Shown here: positions 9,387 to 17,928 of the stretch, in pieces
Position numbering within the stretch: the stretch's first letter is position 1
How the letters are laid out: the number at the start of each line of letters is the position of its first letter
Source: Pseudomonas fluorescens
GTDB taxonomy: Bacteria > Pseudomonadota > Gammaproteobacteria > Pseudomonadales > Pseudomonadaceae
Assembly (NCBI RefSeq): GCF_902497995.1
Contig: NZ_CABVII010000004.1
Span: forward strand, 62,001 to 126,000
Direction of reading: 5' to 3'
Length of the DNA: 64,000 bases
Position numbers and translations under genes: made by a program
The notes under the pieces: model-generated
The model's input: only the letters and a program-made list of their open reading frames with translations
The model's database searches: none
Told to the model about the DNA's origin: nothing

Positions 9387-9464
9387 AATCTGGAACCTCT
9401 GACGGCTACGCCCTACCTGCAATCCGAAGGTCGCTCATGAACCATTGAAGCGGAAAACGAGCCT

Positions 9465-9505
9465 CATACCAATAATACTATTTTTTAGACCGCCCAGTCA
9501 GTATG
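9465..9505 (-). promoter_or_regulatory. Recurring cluster operator/promoter element, site c
   Basis: Minus-strand reading: CATACTGACTGGGCGGTCTA, then an A tract and a closing GTATG. Its first 21 bases are identical to site d at 16089. It lies 80-120 nt upstream of the FAD-protein start, so it probably controls the FAD-TetR-SDR operon. Confidence 0.6.
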
Positions 9506-9560
9506 CTGACAGCTCAAGACTTTTGTCAATCGAAACTAATCGCCGAAAGGATCAAAACAG

Positions 9561-9746
9561 ATGAGCAGAAGTACATCGGATAGGTCGATGCCGGACTTCA
9601 AGATCGGGAGGAACCCACATTTGAGTCGAGCGCATGCACTGTCTCAGATCACCACACTGCGCTGGGATGCCACGGAGCAGTTCGCACGATGGAAGGGCAG
9701 TTCAATCAGGCGACTTCAGGTCTTACCAGTAAATGCATCTGACTGA
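9561..9746 (+). CDS. Small hypothetical ORF in the 560-bp gap before the ABC transporter
   Basis: 61 codons with GAAAGGA 10 nt before the ATG, but no recognisable family, and the composition is not convincingly coding (MSRSTSDRSMPDFKIG...). The rest of 9506-9945 shows no gene on either strand. This is where a substrate-binding protein for the adjacent transporter might be expected, and none is present. Low confidence that it is translated. Confidence 0.2.
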   Translation: MSRSTSDRSMPDFKIGRNPHLSRAHALSQITTLRWDATEQFARWKGSSIRRLQVLPVNASD

Positions 9747-9945
9747 ATCATCACGCTTAATCCGAAGTCGCTTCGCTTAACTCCAGCAGACATCCTTTGC
9801 GGGTTATCCAGGAAACAACTTGATCCCTTCAGTGGTTTCAAACGACCGATTTATGGCCGCGATTGTTGTCCCGAGCACTGGGCGAGCGCCTTGAAATTAA
9901 ATCCCAAGGGGGGACACATCTGAGCAAGGCTTGGTGGACACACAA

Positions 9946-9977
9946 TAAAAAAGGAGCGCTCAGCGCTCCTTTTTTTC
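9946..9977. terminator. Bidirectional terminator after the ABC transporter operon
   Basis: AGGAGCGCT and AGCGCTCCT form a near-continuous stem with a run of A on the left and of T on the right, so it can work in both directions. Its T run touches the stop codon of the permease gene at 9976. Confidence 0.85.
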
Positions 9978-10632
9978 AATCGTGCCTGCCTAAGTGTCTT
10001 TCCAAGTAGTTCACTGCGAACGTCGCGGGTACGCATACAAGTGCGTACATTAAGCCCGTAAGGCTCAAAATAGACATGTATTGGAACGTTTCCGAGCCAA
10101 TGTCATTGGCCGCACTGATCAACTCCGGAAGCGCAATAGTGAAGCACAGAGAAGTTGCCTGAAGGATCAAGAGTGCGAAACCTAACAGCGGTGGCAACGC
10201 AATCCGTAAGCCCTGTGGGATAATAATTATACGCAAGATGTCCGACCGGTTCAGACCAAGCGTCTGAGCTGCCTCGCGCTGCCCCGCCGCCACGGCATTG
10301 AGGCCCGCCCGGATTATCTCACTTGTATATGCCCCAGTACTCCAGGCCAAAGCAACGATCGATGCGCTAAGAGAGGAAAGTGTCAGCCCAGTATTAGGTA
10401 ATCCAAAGTAGAGAAACTGAAGCAGGATGAGCACTGGCCCTCCTCTGCCCAGCTCGACAAGGACGACGCAAGCCCAACGGATTGCTTTTGTCTTCGCCTG
10501 ACCACCGATTGCCCATAAGAGACCCAAGGGAATGCCGATGAGTAGACTCAGTGATGCAACCTCAAGACTCAGCAGATAGCCACTCCAGAGTCGAGGGAAC
10601 CATTCGGCCCAGTCATTAAACGTGCTGATCAT
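9976..10632 (-). CDS. Polar amino-acid-type ABC transporter permease (HisM/GlnP type)
   Basis: 218 residues with about five hydrophobic segments. The inner-membrane EAA loop is visible as REAAQTLGLNRSDILRIIIIPQGLRIALPP near residues 118-147. It works as a heterodimer with the permease encoded just upstream, whose stop it overlaps (ATGA at 10629-10632). Third gene of the operon ATPase-permease-permease. The family imports amino acids, opines and similar polar amines or amides. No periplasmic binding protein gene is found beside it. A terminator follows directly. Confidence 0.88.
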   Translation of the reverse strand: MISTFNDWAEWFPRLWSGYLLSLEVASLSLLIGIPLGLLWAIGGQAKTKAIRWACVVLVELGRGGPVLILLQFLYFGLPNTGLTLSSLSASIVALAWSTGAYTSEIIRAGLNAVAAGQREAAQTLGLNRSDILRIIIIPQGLRIALPPLLGFALLILQATSLCFTIALPELISAANDIGSETFQYMSILSLTGLMYALVCVPATFAVNYLERHLGRHD

Positions 10633-11276
10633 CGCTCGATCCTCATCCGAAGACGGAAGTCCACAACCCGAGACACATACGCCATAAAAAAGCTAAGGCC
10701 AAAGTAGGCCACAGCCGCCCAAGCGTAGATTTCTAAGCCTTGGTAGGTTTGTTGAGTGAGCTGGTTGGCGATCAGCGCCACATCTGCCACTCCGATTGCC
10801 GAGGCGATCGCGGTGTCTTTTAGCAGTCCAATTGCGTAAGAGCTGGCTGACGGCAGCGAAATACGCATGACCTGAGGTGCCAGGACATATCGATATCGTT
10901 GCCAAACCGAAAGCCCCATTACTTTGCTAGCTTCTGTCTGCCCCTTCGGAACTGCCTTGAGAGCCCCTCTGTAAATCTCGGCCAAGTTGGCTGCGGTGAT
11001 AAGGGAGAGTCCTATCACTGCTGCAGCGAACGGACTCAAGCGAATCACATGCTGGCCGATTGCAAAGAACACGGCAAAAAGCCAAACAATGGGAGGTACG
11101 GAGCGAACGATCAGAATCAACGTCGCACCGAAATAAGAGATTGCAGTGTTGCGGGAGGATCGAAGCATACAAACCGGGATCGCCAGTGACGCACCGACAA
11201 CGAAGGAGACCACGGTAAGCGCAATCGTCCAGGGCAATCCTGCACTCAACTTCTGGATTACTGTGAACATGTCCAT
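10629..11276 (-). CDS. Polar amino-acid-type ABC transporter permease
   Basis: 215 residues, hydrophobic throughout, with the EAA loop KGQTEASKVMGLSVWQRYRYVLAPQVMRISLPS near residues 120-152. The start overlaps the ATPase stop by one base at 11276 and its own stop overlaps the next permease, so the three genes are translated as one tight operon. It forms the transmembrane channel with its neighbour. It was probably recruited to import the substrate of the surrounding catabolic enzymes. Confidence 0.88.
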   Translation of the reverse strand: MDMFTVIQKLSAGLPWTIALTVVSFVVGASLAIPVCMLRSSRNTAISYFGATLILIVRSVPPIVWLFAVFFAIGQHVIRLSPFAAAVIGLSLITAANLAEIYRGALKAVPKGQTEASKVMGLSVWQRYRYVLAPQVMRISLPSASSYAIGLLKDTAIASAIGVADVALIANQLTQQTYQGLEIYAWAAVAYFGLSFFMAYVSRVVDFRLRMRIER

Positions 11277-12079
11277 TAGCGGTCTCGCACTGCCGAAAGA
11301 AACTGCTGGACTCGCGGATGCTGTGGAGACCTCATTACCTGGGCGCTCTCACCTTGCTCAATGATTTCACCATCGGCCATCACAATGACCCGATTCGAGA
11401 CATTTTCGGCGAACCGCATTTCATGCGTTACAACCATCATTGTCATTCCATCATTGGCCAGCTCACGCATCACCGCAAGAACCTCTAGGCCAACCTCAGG
11501 ATCAAGGGCGGACGTCGGTTCATCGAACAACATAATCTCTGGATCCAACGCCAGTGCCCGCGAGATAGCAATTCGCTGCTGCTGTCCGCCGGAGCAGCGG
11601 GACGGATACATACTCGCCTTGTTGGCCAGACCGACTCGCTGCAGGAGTTGCATCGAGCGCTCGTCTGCTTCCTCATGACTGCGCTTGAGTACACGTCGCT
11701 GAGCGAGTGATACGTTTTCCAGTACGGTCATGTGAGGGAAGAGATTGAACGACTGGAATACCATTCCCAGTTTGCGATTGATGCCCGCTAACTGAGCGCG
11801 CGTTGCACCGACCGAGGCATCAATGGACAACTCACCAATCGTAATTCGGCCTGCTGTAGGCGGCTCGAGCTGGTTGATACAGCGAAGAAGTGTGCTTTTT
11901 CCAGAACCACTCGGCCCAATTAGAGCTACTACCTCGCCACCCTTAAGTTCGAAATCGATGGATTTCAATACTGTGATATCACCAAATCGTTTACTCACAC
12001 CTTCAAGGCGCAATACACAGCCTCGATCTACGGAAGATGAAGTTGATTTTGGTAATGCGATAGAAATTTCGGCGTTCAT
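11276..12079 (-). CDS. Polar amino-acid-type ABC transporter ATPase (GlnQ/HisP type)
   Basis: 267 residues from ATG 12079, with GAAGGG 8 nt upstream; a GTG three codons earlier is possible. Walker A GPSGSGKST, the Q-loop segment VFQSFNLFPHMTVLENV, signature CSGGQQQRIAISRAL and Walker B IMLFDEPTSALDPE are all intact. The H-loop VTHEM is also present. It drives the two permeases that follow in the same operon. A TATAAT hexamer lies just upstream of the Shine-Dalgarno, indicating a promoter with a very short leader between this gene and the nitrilase operon. Confidence 0.9.
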   Translation of the reverse strand: MNAEISIALPKSTSSSVDRGCVLRLEGVSKRFGDITVLKSIDFELKGGEVVALIGPSGSGKSTLLRCINQLEPPTAGRITIGELSIDASVGATRAQLAGINRKLGMVFQSFNLFPHMTVLENVSLAQRRVLKRSHEEADERSMQLLQRVGLANKASMYPSRCSGGQQQRIAISRALALDPEIMLFDEPTSALDPEVGLEVLAVMRELANDGMTMMVVTHEMRFAENVSNRVIVMADGEIIEQGESAQVMRSPQHPRVQQFLSAVRDR

Positions 12080-12122
12080 AAATAACACCCTTCAATTATA
12101 GGAGTTGTGGCAGGGCTACAAA

Positions 12123-12149
12123 TAAAAAGAGGGCCGCTGGTACAGCCCT
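12123..12149 (-). terminator. Terminator of the nitrilase operon
   Basis: Minus-strand AGGGCTG and CGGCCCT pair (one G-U) around TACCAG and are followed by CTTTTT. It lies 35 nt after the stop of the gene at 12184 and ends the PDA-MaoC-synthetase-nitrilase transcript. Confidence 0.75.
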
Positions 12150-12183
12150 AAAAACGCTGTTCGATTCTTTAAAATTCTATTCC

Positions 12184-13074
12184 TCAACTTTCGAGTGTGG
12201 AATAAAAATCCGGCCGACGATCACGGAGATGGCGCACCTCTCCCTTTTCACGAGAGAGCCGAAGCTTGACCAAATCCAGCTCTATATTCAGCAATCCAGG
12301 CTCATTCAATTCCGATTCGGCGAATGTGCCGTCAGTAATGCTCATCCTGTTATCAATAGGGCAAGCTACAAATGCCTTGCCCATACAGCGCACGGGATAG
12401 TCTTGAGGGATGCCGAGATCGCCGACCAATGGTGATACGCAAACATAGACCTGATTTTCCAAGGCACGGGCATGTGCACTGAACCATTCCCGCCAAGCAC
12501 CACGCTCTTCTGTGAGGGCTGGCACGAAGATGACTTCGGCACCACGAGACACAAAATGGCGAGTCAGCTCGGGGAACTGCACGTCATAGCAAACGAAAAT
12601 TCCACACTTGACGCCATCTACCTCAAATACGTCATTCAACGTTTGTGAGGCCGACGTCTGAATAGCTTTCTCGCCGCGAGTGAGGTGCACCTTGTGCTGC
12701 CGTTCGAACGATCCATCCGGCTTAAAGACGAAGGCACTGTTATAACCCGCTCCATTTTCCTCATGCCAATAAGTCGCACCTACTATATAGATGTCGTACT
12801 CCTCAGCCAGGAAACTTAAGGTTTGGATGAACTCAGGATACAACGGTGTCAACACTTCCCGATAAAACGATGAAACTGTCTCATTGGTGACTTCGGCAGC
12901 CCTTGAATTTGTCCAGAGGAGGCCCATTGGGAGGAACTCTGGCAGAAGCAATACCCGACTCCCCGCCAACTTTGCATCAGAGACGAAAGTTCTTACGTGC
13001 GCGGAGAAGTCTTGGAATTTCTGATAGCGCCGAATTTCAAAAACGGCGACTGAGACTTTCAGTTTATCAAGCAT
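12184..13074 (-). CDS. Carbon-nitrogen hydrolase (nitrilase superfamily)
   Basis: 296 residues from ATG 13074, which overlaps the synthetase stop by 8 nt; a longer frame to 13185 lies inside the upstream gene. The Glu-Lys-Cys triad is visible: Glu in LLLPEFLP, Lys in RQHKVHLT and Cys in FVCYDVQFPE. Family members hydrolyse amides, nitriles or carbamoyl groups. The branch is closer to amidases such as omega-amidase than to true nitrilases, judging by the CYDVQFPE box. Last gene of the operon PDA-MaoC-synthetase-hydrolase. It probably releases ammonia from a ring-opened amide, but the substrate is inferred from neighbours only. Confidence 0.85.
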   Translation of the reverse strand: MLDKLKVSVAVFEIRRYQKFQDFSAHVRTFVSDAKLAGSRVLLLPEFLPMGLLWTNSRAAEVTNETVSSFYREVLTPLYPEFIQTLSFLAEEYDIYIVGATYWHEENGAGYNSAFVFKPDGSFERQHKVHLTRGEKAIQTSASQTLNDVFEVDGVKCGIFVCYDVQFPELTRHFVSRGAEVIFVPALTEERGAWREWFSAHARALENQVYVCVSPLVGDLGIPQDYPVRCMGKAFVACPIDNRMSITDGTFAESELNEPGLLNIELDLVKLRLSREKGEVRHLRDRRPDFYSTLES

Positions 13075-14563
13075 TTTGGGTCTGCCTCCAAAGTTCCAGC
13101 AATGCTTTCTTGTCGATCTTCGAGGTTGATCCCAATGGCATTTCGGAAAGCTGCGTAAAGTTAACGGGCACCTTGAATTCCGCAAGCTTTGAACGGCAGT
13201 GGGAGAGTAGCTCTTGGTCGGTGACTTCCTTTCCAGGCGTTGTCACGAAATAGGCGAAAGGCAACTCACCGAATTTCGGATCCGGTATTCCAATGACGGA
13301 TGCCAGCAATACAGAAGGATGCTCGCAGATGACATCTTCCACTTCAGCAGGCGCGATATTCGCCCCCCCCTTGATGATGATGTCCTTAATACGCCCGGTG
13401 AGGTAATAGAACCCTTCAGCGTCGCGGAAACCGAGATCACCTGTACGGAAGAAACCATCAACAAAAGACGTAGAGGTGAGCTCGGCGGCCTTGTAATACC
13501 CGCTAGTAGTGGCTGGGGCTTTAACCCACACCTCACCAACTTCTTCGACAGCGGCCAACTGACCGTCAGTTGTCATTAGCTTGACCTCGACCCCTGGTGC
13601 TGCTTGACCAATTGCACCTGGCGGAAGTTCTACAGCACGCGAAGCGTAGCGCCCAAAAACCGGACGAACTTCCGTCAACGCATAGTAGTCTTCTATTTTC
13701 TTGTTGAATCGGCGCTCAAAGCGCTCCTTCAACTCTCTCGACAAGGGAGCACCAGCAGAAATGAAAAGACGCATAAAGGAGAGGTCGAATTTCAAGTCGT
13801 TCTGTTCGGCATATTCCAACATCATAGAAAACATGGTTGGCACACCGTGGAACACTGTAACCTTATGCTCAACGATGGCATTGAGCACATCGGCTGGACG
13901 GAATTTCCTGAGCAAAATGACTTCAGCACCGGCCTGGAAAGCCATCGAAGCAGCAGTCGAAAGCCCATAGAGGAAACCTAGAGGCAGTGACACAAGTACC
14001 TTGTCCTCTGGAGTAATACTCCACAGCTCAATCAGTGAGCGGTTTCCAGCGTACTCAGCATCTTGCGTGTACCGAACCGCTTTGGGCACTCCTGTGGAAC
14101 CAGAAGTGTACACAATCAGAAAATCCGCATTCCTACCTTCGAAAGTATTCGCTAGCTTGGCGCCTTTTGCGCCCCTTACGAAGGAGCCTGTGTCGAAAAT
14201 CTGACAGCGCCGCTCGCCCACGGCCTCTCGTGCCACAGAGGCAAGCGCCTGATCAACAAATAGATACTTTATCTGTGCATGATCAATGATGTAACTGGCT
14301 TCTGCTGCCGTCAGGACAGCATTTAGAGGAACAAATGTCCCTCCAATCTTCGCTACTGCATAATACAGAATCATCGTGGCGCTGCCGTTTTCGCAGTAGA
14401 CGCCCACCGGAGTATCAACGCTCACTCCTGCATTCACCAAGTGGGACGCCACTTGGTCAACCTCGTACACTAACGCCCCGTAGCTGAGAATTTCCCTTTC
14501 AAATCGGAGGGCAATCTTTTCCATACTGCTGCCAGCGAGGGCCTGGATACCACTGAATATCAT
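13067..14563 (-). CDS. AMP-dependent acyl-CoA synthetase
   Basis: 498 residues of the ANL superfamily. The P-loop-like YTSGSTGVPKAV is near residue 150, FFRTGDLGF and the hinge/core motif LTGRIKDIIIKGGANI near 395-410, and the catalytic C-terminal Lys near the end in STSKIDKKAL. It would activate a carboxylate to its CoA ester with ATP. The gene overlaps the hydrolase gene downstream and follows the MaoC gene by 43 nt, so acid production, activation and hydration sit on one transcript. The acid chain type cannot be told from the sequence. Confidence 0.9.
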   Translation of the reverse strand: MIFSGIQALAGSSMEKIALRFEREILSYGALVYEVDQVASHLVNAGVSVDTPVGVYCENGSATMILYYAVAKIGGTFVPLNAVLTAAEASYIIDHAQIKYLFVDQALASVAREAVGERRCQIFDTGSFVRGAKGAKLANTFEGRNADFLIVYTSGSTGVPKAVRYTQDAEYAGNRSLIELWSITPEDKVLVSLPLGFLYGLSTAASMAFQAGAEVILLRKFRPADVLNAIVEHKVTVFHGVPTMFSMMLEYAEQNDLKFDLSFMRLFISAGAPLSRELKERFERRFNKKIEDYYALTEVRPVFGRYASRAVELPPGAIGQAAPGVEVKLMTTDGQLAAVEEVGEVWVKAPATTSGYYKAAELTSTSFVDGFFRTGDLGFRDAEGFYYLTGRIKDIIIKGGANIAPAEVEDVICEHPSVLLASVIGIPDPKFGELPFAYFVTTPGKEVTDQELLSHCRSKLAEFKVPVNFTQLSEMPLGSTSKIDKKALLELWRQTQNA

Positions 14564-14606
14564 GACAAAACCTCAGAGAGACGTTAGTGCTGGTTGAGCC
14601 TTTAAT

Positions 14607-15095
14607 TTAAACAGGCTTGCAGTGCATCATCACTTTCCATTCACCTTCCTGCACTGATTCTCCACGCTGGTTGACCAGTGAAACCAGGAAATTGACGATA
14701 CCCACTTCAGGCTTTTTGGTCTCACGTTTGGAGCCTACTTTTTGGTATACATGGATGGTATCCCCGATTTTGATCGGGCCACGTAAATCCCATGTCATAC
14801 CCAAGAAGGCAATCGCTGTGCCTTCTTTGATCCCCAAACGGCTCTCAAGACCTGTTGCAATCGCGAAGCCTGCTGGGCCATGCAAGATACGACCACCAAA
14901 GACAGTGCTCTTAGCAAACTCTTCATCAGTGTGCACTGGGTTGTGGTCGCCAGTTAGAGCCGCGAACATCACGATGTCAGCCTCGGTAATTGTTCGGCGC
15001 GGGGAGTTCCACTCTTGGCCAATCTCCAACTGATCGAAGTAAAGAGCGTTTTGGCCGATTCCGGTCAGGCTATTGGCTTGGACTGCACTATTCAT
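14607..15095 (-). CDS. MaoC-family enoyl-CoA hydratase
   Basis: 162 residues with one hot-dog domain. The hydratase motif is clear: ALTGDHNPVHTDEEFAKST near residues 47-65 holds the catalytic Asp and His, followed by GRILHGPAGFA. Such proteins hydrate 2-enoyl-CoA or mesaconyl/itaconyl-type CoA esters. The PDA gene lies immediately upstream and the synthetase downstream. With the lyase at 17927 the order resembles the itaconate route, in which a MaoC-type hydratase precedes a citramalyl-CoA-cleaving lyase. That comparison is an inference. Confidence 0.88.
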   Translation of the reverse strand: MNSAVQANSLTGIGQNALYFDQLEIGQEWNSPRRTITEADIVMFAALTGDHNPVHTDEEFAKSTVFGGRILHGPAGFAIATGLESRLGIKEGTAIAFLGMTWDLRGPIKIGDTIHVYQKVGSKRETKKPEVGIVNFLVSLVNQRGESVQEGEWKVMMHCKPV

Positions 15096-15110
15096 TCTTA
15101 TTTCTCCAGA

Positions 15111-15926
15111 TTAAACAGACTTGCTCTTGATATGTTTCGTGGCATCGCCCATGGTCATAAACTCAACACCAGGTTGTTGCATGTGCTTTATCAATTTTTC
15201 AAGCATTACAATTCGAGGGCCTCGCCCAATTATCTCCGGGTGACAAGTCAGGGTGAATACCCCGCTGACTTGGTGCGCATAGTCGAATTCCGCAGACCAA
15301 GACTTATAGACATCTTCTGCCAAGCGAAGACCTGTATTGAGCGGACGAGGTGAAAACTGAAAGTAGGGATAATCATCCAACTCCCAAGCGACAGGAAACT
15401 CTAAAACCTCGCTCTGCTCACCATGTTCGAAGATATCTTCAGACAGAACATCTTTCTTTCGGGCGAAGAAAGTTTCGAAATCATTCGACATTAGACTACT
15501 GTCATAAATAAGCCCGAACTCTTCTAAAAGGTCGATTGTATTATCGCTTAAGTCCCATGCTGGAGAGCGATACCCGACAGGCCTGACCCCCGTTACCTTT
15601 TCAAGAACCTCAATGCTCTGAGCCAACAATCGACGCTCTTCCTCCAGCGGCAATCCGACAGGAGATTCGTGAACGTAGCCGTGGCAAGACACTTCATGCC
15701 CAGCAGCAACGATACGTTTCACAATGTCAGGGTAAGTGGAGGCCGTGTGTGCTGGAACGAAAAACGTAGCAGGTACTTCGCAGCGCTCCAGCACATCCAA
15801 AAGCCTCGGCATACCAACATTTGCGCCGAACTCCCCACGAGACAGAGGCGTCGGGGAAACCTGCTTGAACGTGCTCAACCAAATAGCAACGCCGTCGAAA
15901 TCGAAGGTAAGGCATGCGATGGTCAT
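15111..15926 (-). CDS. Polysaccharide-deacetylase-family hydrolase, cyclic imidase/PgdA-like
   Basis: 271 residues with a NodB-type fold. The first motif reads LTFDFDGVAIWLS; then come SRGEFGANVGMPRLLD, ATFFVPAHTASTYP, AGHEVSCHGYVHE and the YRSPAWDLSDNTI block. SRGEFGA plus YRSPAWDLS is the pattern I associate with cyclic imide hydrolases and HpPgdA rather than cell-wall chitin-type deacetylases. No signal peptide is seen, so it is cytoplasmic. It starts the operon with MaoC, acyl-CoA synthetase and amidase. A C-N ring-opening role fits the neighbours. Assignment to imidase instead of peptidoglycan deacetylase is an inference. Confidence 0.75.
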   Translation of the reverse strand: MTIACLTFDFDGVAIWLSTFKQVSPTPLSRGEFGANVGMPRLLDVLERCEVPATFFVPAHTASTYPDIVKRIVAAGHEVSCHGYVHESPVGLPLEEERRLLAQSIEVLEKVTGVRPVGYRSPAWDLSDNTIDLLEEFGLIYDSSLMSNDFETFFARKKDVLSEDIFEHGEQSEVLEFPVAWELDDYPYFQFSPRPLNTGLRLAEDVYKSWSAEFDYAHQVSGVFTLTCHPEIIGRGPRIVMLEKLIKHMQQPGVEFMTMGDATKHIKSKSV

Positions 15927-16060
15927 CAGTGTTCCTCAATCAAAGCCAGCTGCTCAGACGATACGAGCAGTCTTCTCCCGATCTAATCGCTGCCGGAGGG
16001 CGCATCGCATCTGCTTTGCATGCCTTCTGGAAGTATCAGCCCAAGAAACAGACCCGCCGT

Positions 16061-16089
16061 AATAAAAATTAGACCGCCCAGTCAGTATG
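16061..16089 (-). promoter_or_regulatory. Recurring cluster operator/promoter element, site d
   Basis: Minus-strand CATACTGACTGGGCGGTCTA followed by ATTTTTATT, identical to site c over its first 21 bases. It lies 135-165 nt upstream of the PDA gene and probably controls the four-gene PDA operon. Confidence 0.6.
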
Positions 16090-16207
16090 ATTGAATTGGA
16101 AGACATGTCAATAGCCTCAAACGGTCTCCTACCACTTGCATGGAACGCTTCCTTTGGCTCCTGCTCCAGCGCCACCTTGCGCGATAGCGTCCGGAAGGTT
16201 TAGAATT

Positions 16208-16235
16208 TATACCAGAAGGTCTTTTTTTTAGCCAT
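16208..16235 (+). promoter_or_regulatory. Recurring cluster operator/promoter element, site e
   Basis: TATACCAGAAGGTC followed by eight T, 33 nt before the RidA start. The 12-bp core TACCAGAAGGTC differs by one base from TACCAGAGGGTC in site f. Confidence 0.5.
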
Positions 16236-16267
16236 GGCGTTCAGTCCATCAAATAGGAAGGTGTCTT

Positions 16268-16660
16268 ATGATCAAGGCAATTAATGCAGGGCCCGGCTAT
16301 CCAGGCGTCTCGATGTCCACGAAGGTTGTGGATGGGGAGCTACTTTTCCTCACCGGTCATGCCCCAGTCGACGGTGAAGGTGAAGTTGTTGAAGGCGATT
16401 TCGAAGCTCAAGCCACTGCCGTCTTCGAGAATCTGCGCATCACGCTTGAAGCTGCTGGAGTGGGGTTTGAGGCCTTAGCTCGAATGAATACCTACCTGAT
16501 CGATGTCGCACCCGAGACCCTTGCTTCGTTCAAAAAGGTGCGCAACCGCTTTGTGAACATGGACTGCCCGCCTGCCAACACCTTGCTGAAGGTTGCCGGG
16601 CTCTACGACGAGCGAATTCGAATCGAAATCGACGGCGTGGCGGTTCTGCCTCGCGCCTAA
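16268..16660 (+). CDS. RidA-family protein (Rid/YjgF)
   Basis: 130 residues. The family pattern is present: GPGYPGVSMSTKV at the N-terminus, LTGHAPVDGEGEVV, a central AGVGFEALARMNTYLID and the end NTLLKVAGLYDERIRIEIDGVAVLP. RidA proteins hydrolyse reactive enamine/imine intermediates, and several subfamilies are pathway specific. GGAAGGTG precedes the ATG. Transcribed on its own from a promoter bearing the cluster element, divergent from the PDA operon. It may deaminate an imine made by one of the FAD oxidases, which would fit a nitrogen-containing substrate. Confidence 0.88.
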   Translation: MIKAINAGPGYPGVSMSTKVVDGELLFLTGHAPVDGEGEVVEGDFEAQATAVFENLRITLEAAGVGFEALARMNTYLIDVAPETLASFKKVRNRFVNMDCPPANTLLKVAGLYDERIRIEIDGVAVLPRA

Positions 16661-16732
16661 TATTTACGCCGCCCTCCCCCCTCCACAGTTTTGGAGTGAC
16701 CGCCTCGCTCAATAAACCTAGTCGAAGGGAAA

Positions 16733-16766
16733 TTTGACTTGGCGGTATAAAAAAAAGACAATTTCC
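16733..16766 (+). promoter_or_regulatory. Recurring cluster operator/promoter element, site b
   Basis: GACTTGGCGGTATA, then a run of A and GAC. It aligns with site a over more than 25 positions with few changes. It lies about 70-100 nt before the thioesterase start and probably drives the thioesterase-TetR pair. Confidence 0.55.
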
Positions 16767-16831
16767 TAGCCTAACCTGATCGGCAACCTATTCCAGGGCT
16801 GGGGATGAACCCGAAAGGAAGAACAACACAA

Positions 16832-17245
16832 ATGATCACGTACCGAGGTGTCGTATACCCAGCACAGACCGATGCGATGGGTCATATGAACGTTCAGCAC
16901 TATATAGCGTCATTCGACCAAGCCTTCTGGCATCTGGTTGATCACCTTGGCTACGACGCTGATTGGCGATTGAGCCGTAAACAAGGCTGGGCCGACGTTC
17001 ACTATGAAATCGATTTCCGATCAGAGCTCCACGTAGGATCCGTTTTTCACGTTGAGAGTTCGCTCAAGAAAGTTGGGCGCACTTCAATGATTACTCATCA
17101 CGCTTTGTTTGATAACAAGAAGCAGCTCTGCGCAGAAATTGCTATGACGTCTGTATATTTTGATCTTGAAGCCCGAAAGGCTATCGAGATACCTGAACTT
17201 ATTCGTGCGTCTGCATCATCACTGATTGAGACGCTAACTGCTTAA
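16832..17245 (+). CDS. Hot-dog acyl-CoA thioesterase (4-hydroxybenzoyl-CoA thioesterase type)
   Basis: 137 residues from ATG 16832, chosen because AAGGAAG lies about 11 nt upstream and MITYRGVVYPAQTDAMGHMN is the usual opening; the frame reaches back to 16805. The catalytic Asp is in TDAMGHMNVQHY. It would release free acid from a CoA ester, perhaps for pathway control or salvage. The TetR gene follows 19 nt downstream, suggesting a two-gene operon. Substrate range is unknown. Confidence 0.85.
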   Translation: MITYRGVVYPAQTDAMGHMNVQHYIASFDQAFWHLVDHLGYDADWRLSRKQGWADVHYEIDFRSELHVGSVFHVESSLKKVGRTSMITHHALFDNKKQLCAEIAMTSVYFDLEARKAIEIPELIRASASSLIETLTA

Positions 17246-17264
17246 TACTATTTGGTGTATCCCA

Positions 17265-17870
17265 ATGAATGTAGATATGCGAGACCAACTTAAACAAAAA
17301 AAGCAAGCATACGTGCAAGATGAAATCTTGTCGTCCGCTGCCACCCTGTTCGCTGAGAAAGGGTTCCGGGCGATTACTATTACTGATATTGCTGCACGGT
17401 TGGGCTACACCAAGTCAGTTGTGTATTACTACTTCAAAAATAAAAACGAGATTTTGTGGCAGATTTTCAATCGTATGTACGAAAAGTATCAGGCTACAAT
17501 TGATGAAATTCAGTCTCAAGATCTGCCTGCTGATGAAGCGCTTCGTCGTATTCTTCATAGCCATGCGCTGCATGTGATGAAGCAAAAAGATTGGACGGCC
17601 ATCTACTTCCGAGACGAAAGCGAACTTGAACCTGATCAACAAGTACTGATGCGCAAACGCAAGCGCGAATATGATGCGAAGATCGAGGTTGTGTATCAAC
17701 GAGGCATTCTGGAGAAAACGTTCAAGGACGTGCCGCCCCATATCGCCATTTCGGGTTTCATGGGCATGTGCAACTGGCTGCATACCTGGTTCAATGAACA
17801 AGGCTCGCATACCCCCGAACAGATTGCTGATTACTACTGCGACCTCATGTCTGGTGGCTACCTGCAATAA
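17265..17870 (+). CDS. TetR/AcrR family transcriptional regulator
   Basis: 201 residues. The HTH is very clear: AATLFAEKGFRAITITDIAARLGYTKSVVYYYFKNKNEIL, near residues 24-65. The remainder is an all-helical ligand domain of KstR/FadR-like appearance. Encoded with the thioesterase, behind site b. Catabolic TetR regulators of CoA-ester pathways usually repress until an acyl-CoA binds, and the thioesterase would then remove the inducer. Its cluster position and the spread of sites a to g make it the leading candidate for the cluster repressor. The regulator at 7861 is the alternative. Confidence 0.88.
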   Translation: MNVDMRDQLKQKKQAYVQDEILSSAATLFAEKGFRAITITDIAARLGYTKSVVYYYFKNKNEILWQIFNRMYEKYQATIDEIQSQDLPADEALRRILHSHALHVMKQKDWTAIYFRDESELEPDQQVLMRKRKREYDAKIEVVYQRGILEKTFKDVPPHIAISGFMGMCNWLHTWFNEQGSHTPEQIADYYCDLMSGGYLQ

Positions 17871-17900
17871 ACCCTTTGTGACCCGCAGCCACATGAATAA

Positions 17901-17928
17901 AGCGCGATAAGAATCGCGCTTTTTTTTC
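17901..17928. terminator. Terminator between convergent TetR and lyase genes
   Basis: AGCGCGAT and ATCGCGCT pair around AAGA and are followed by eight T on the plus strand. It ends the TetR transcript. The reverse side has only a weak T stretch. Confidence 0.85.
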
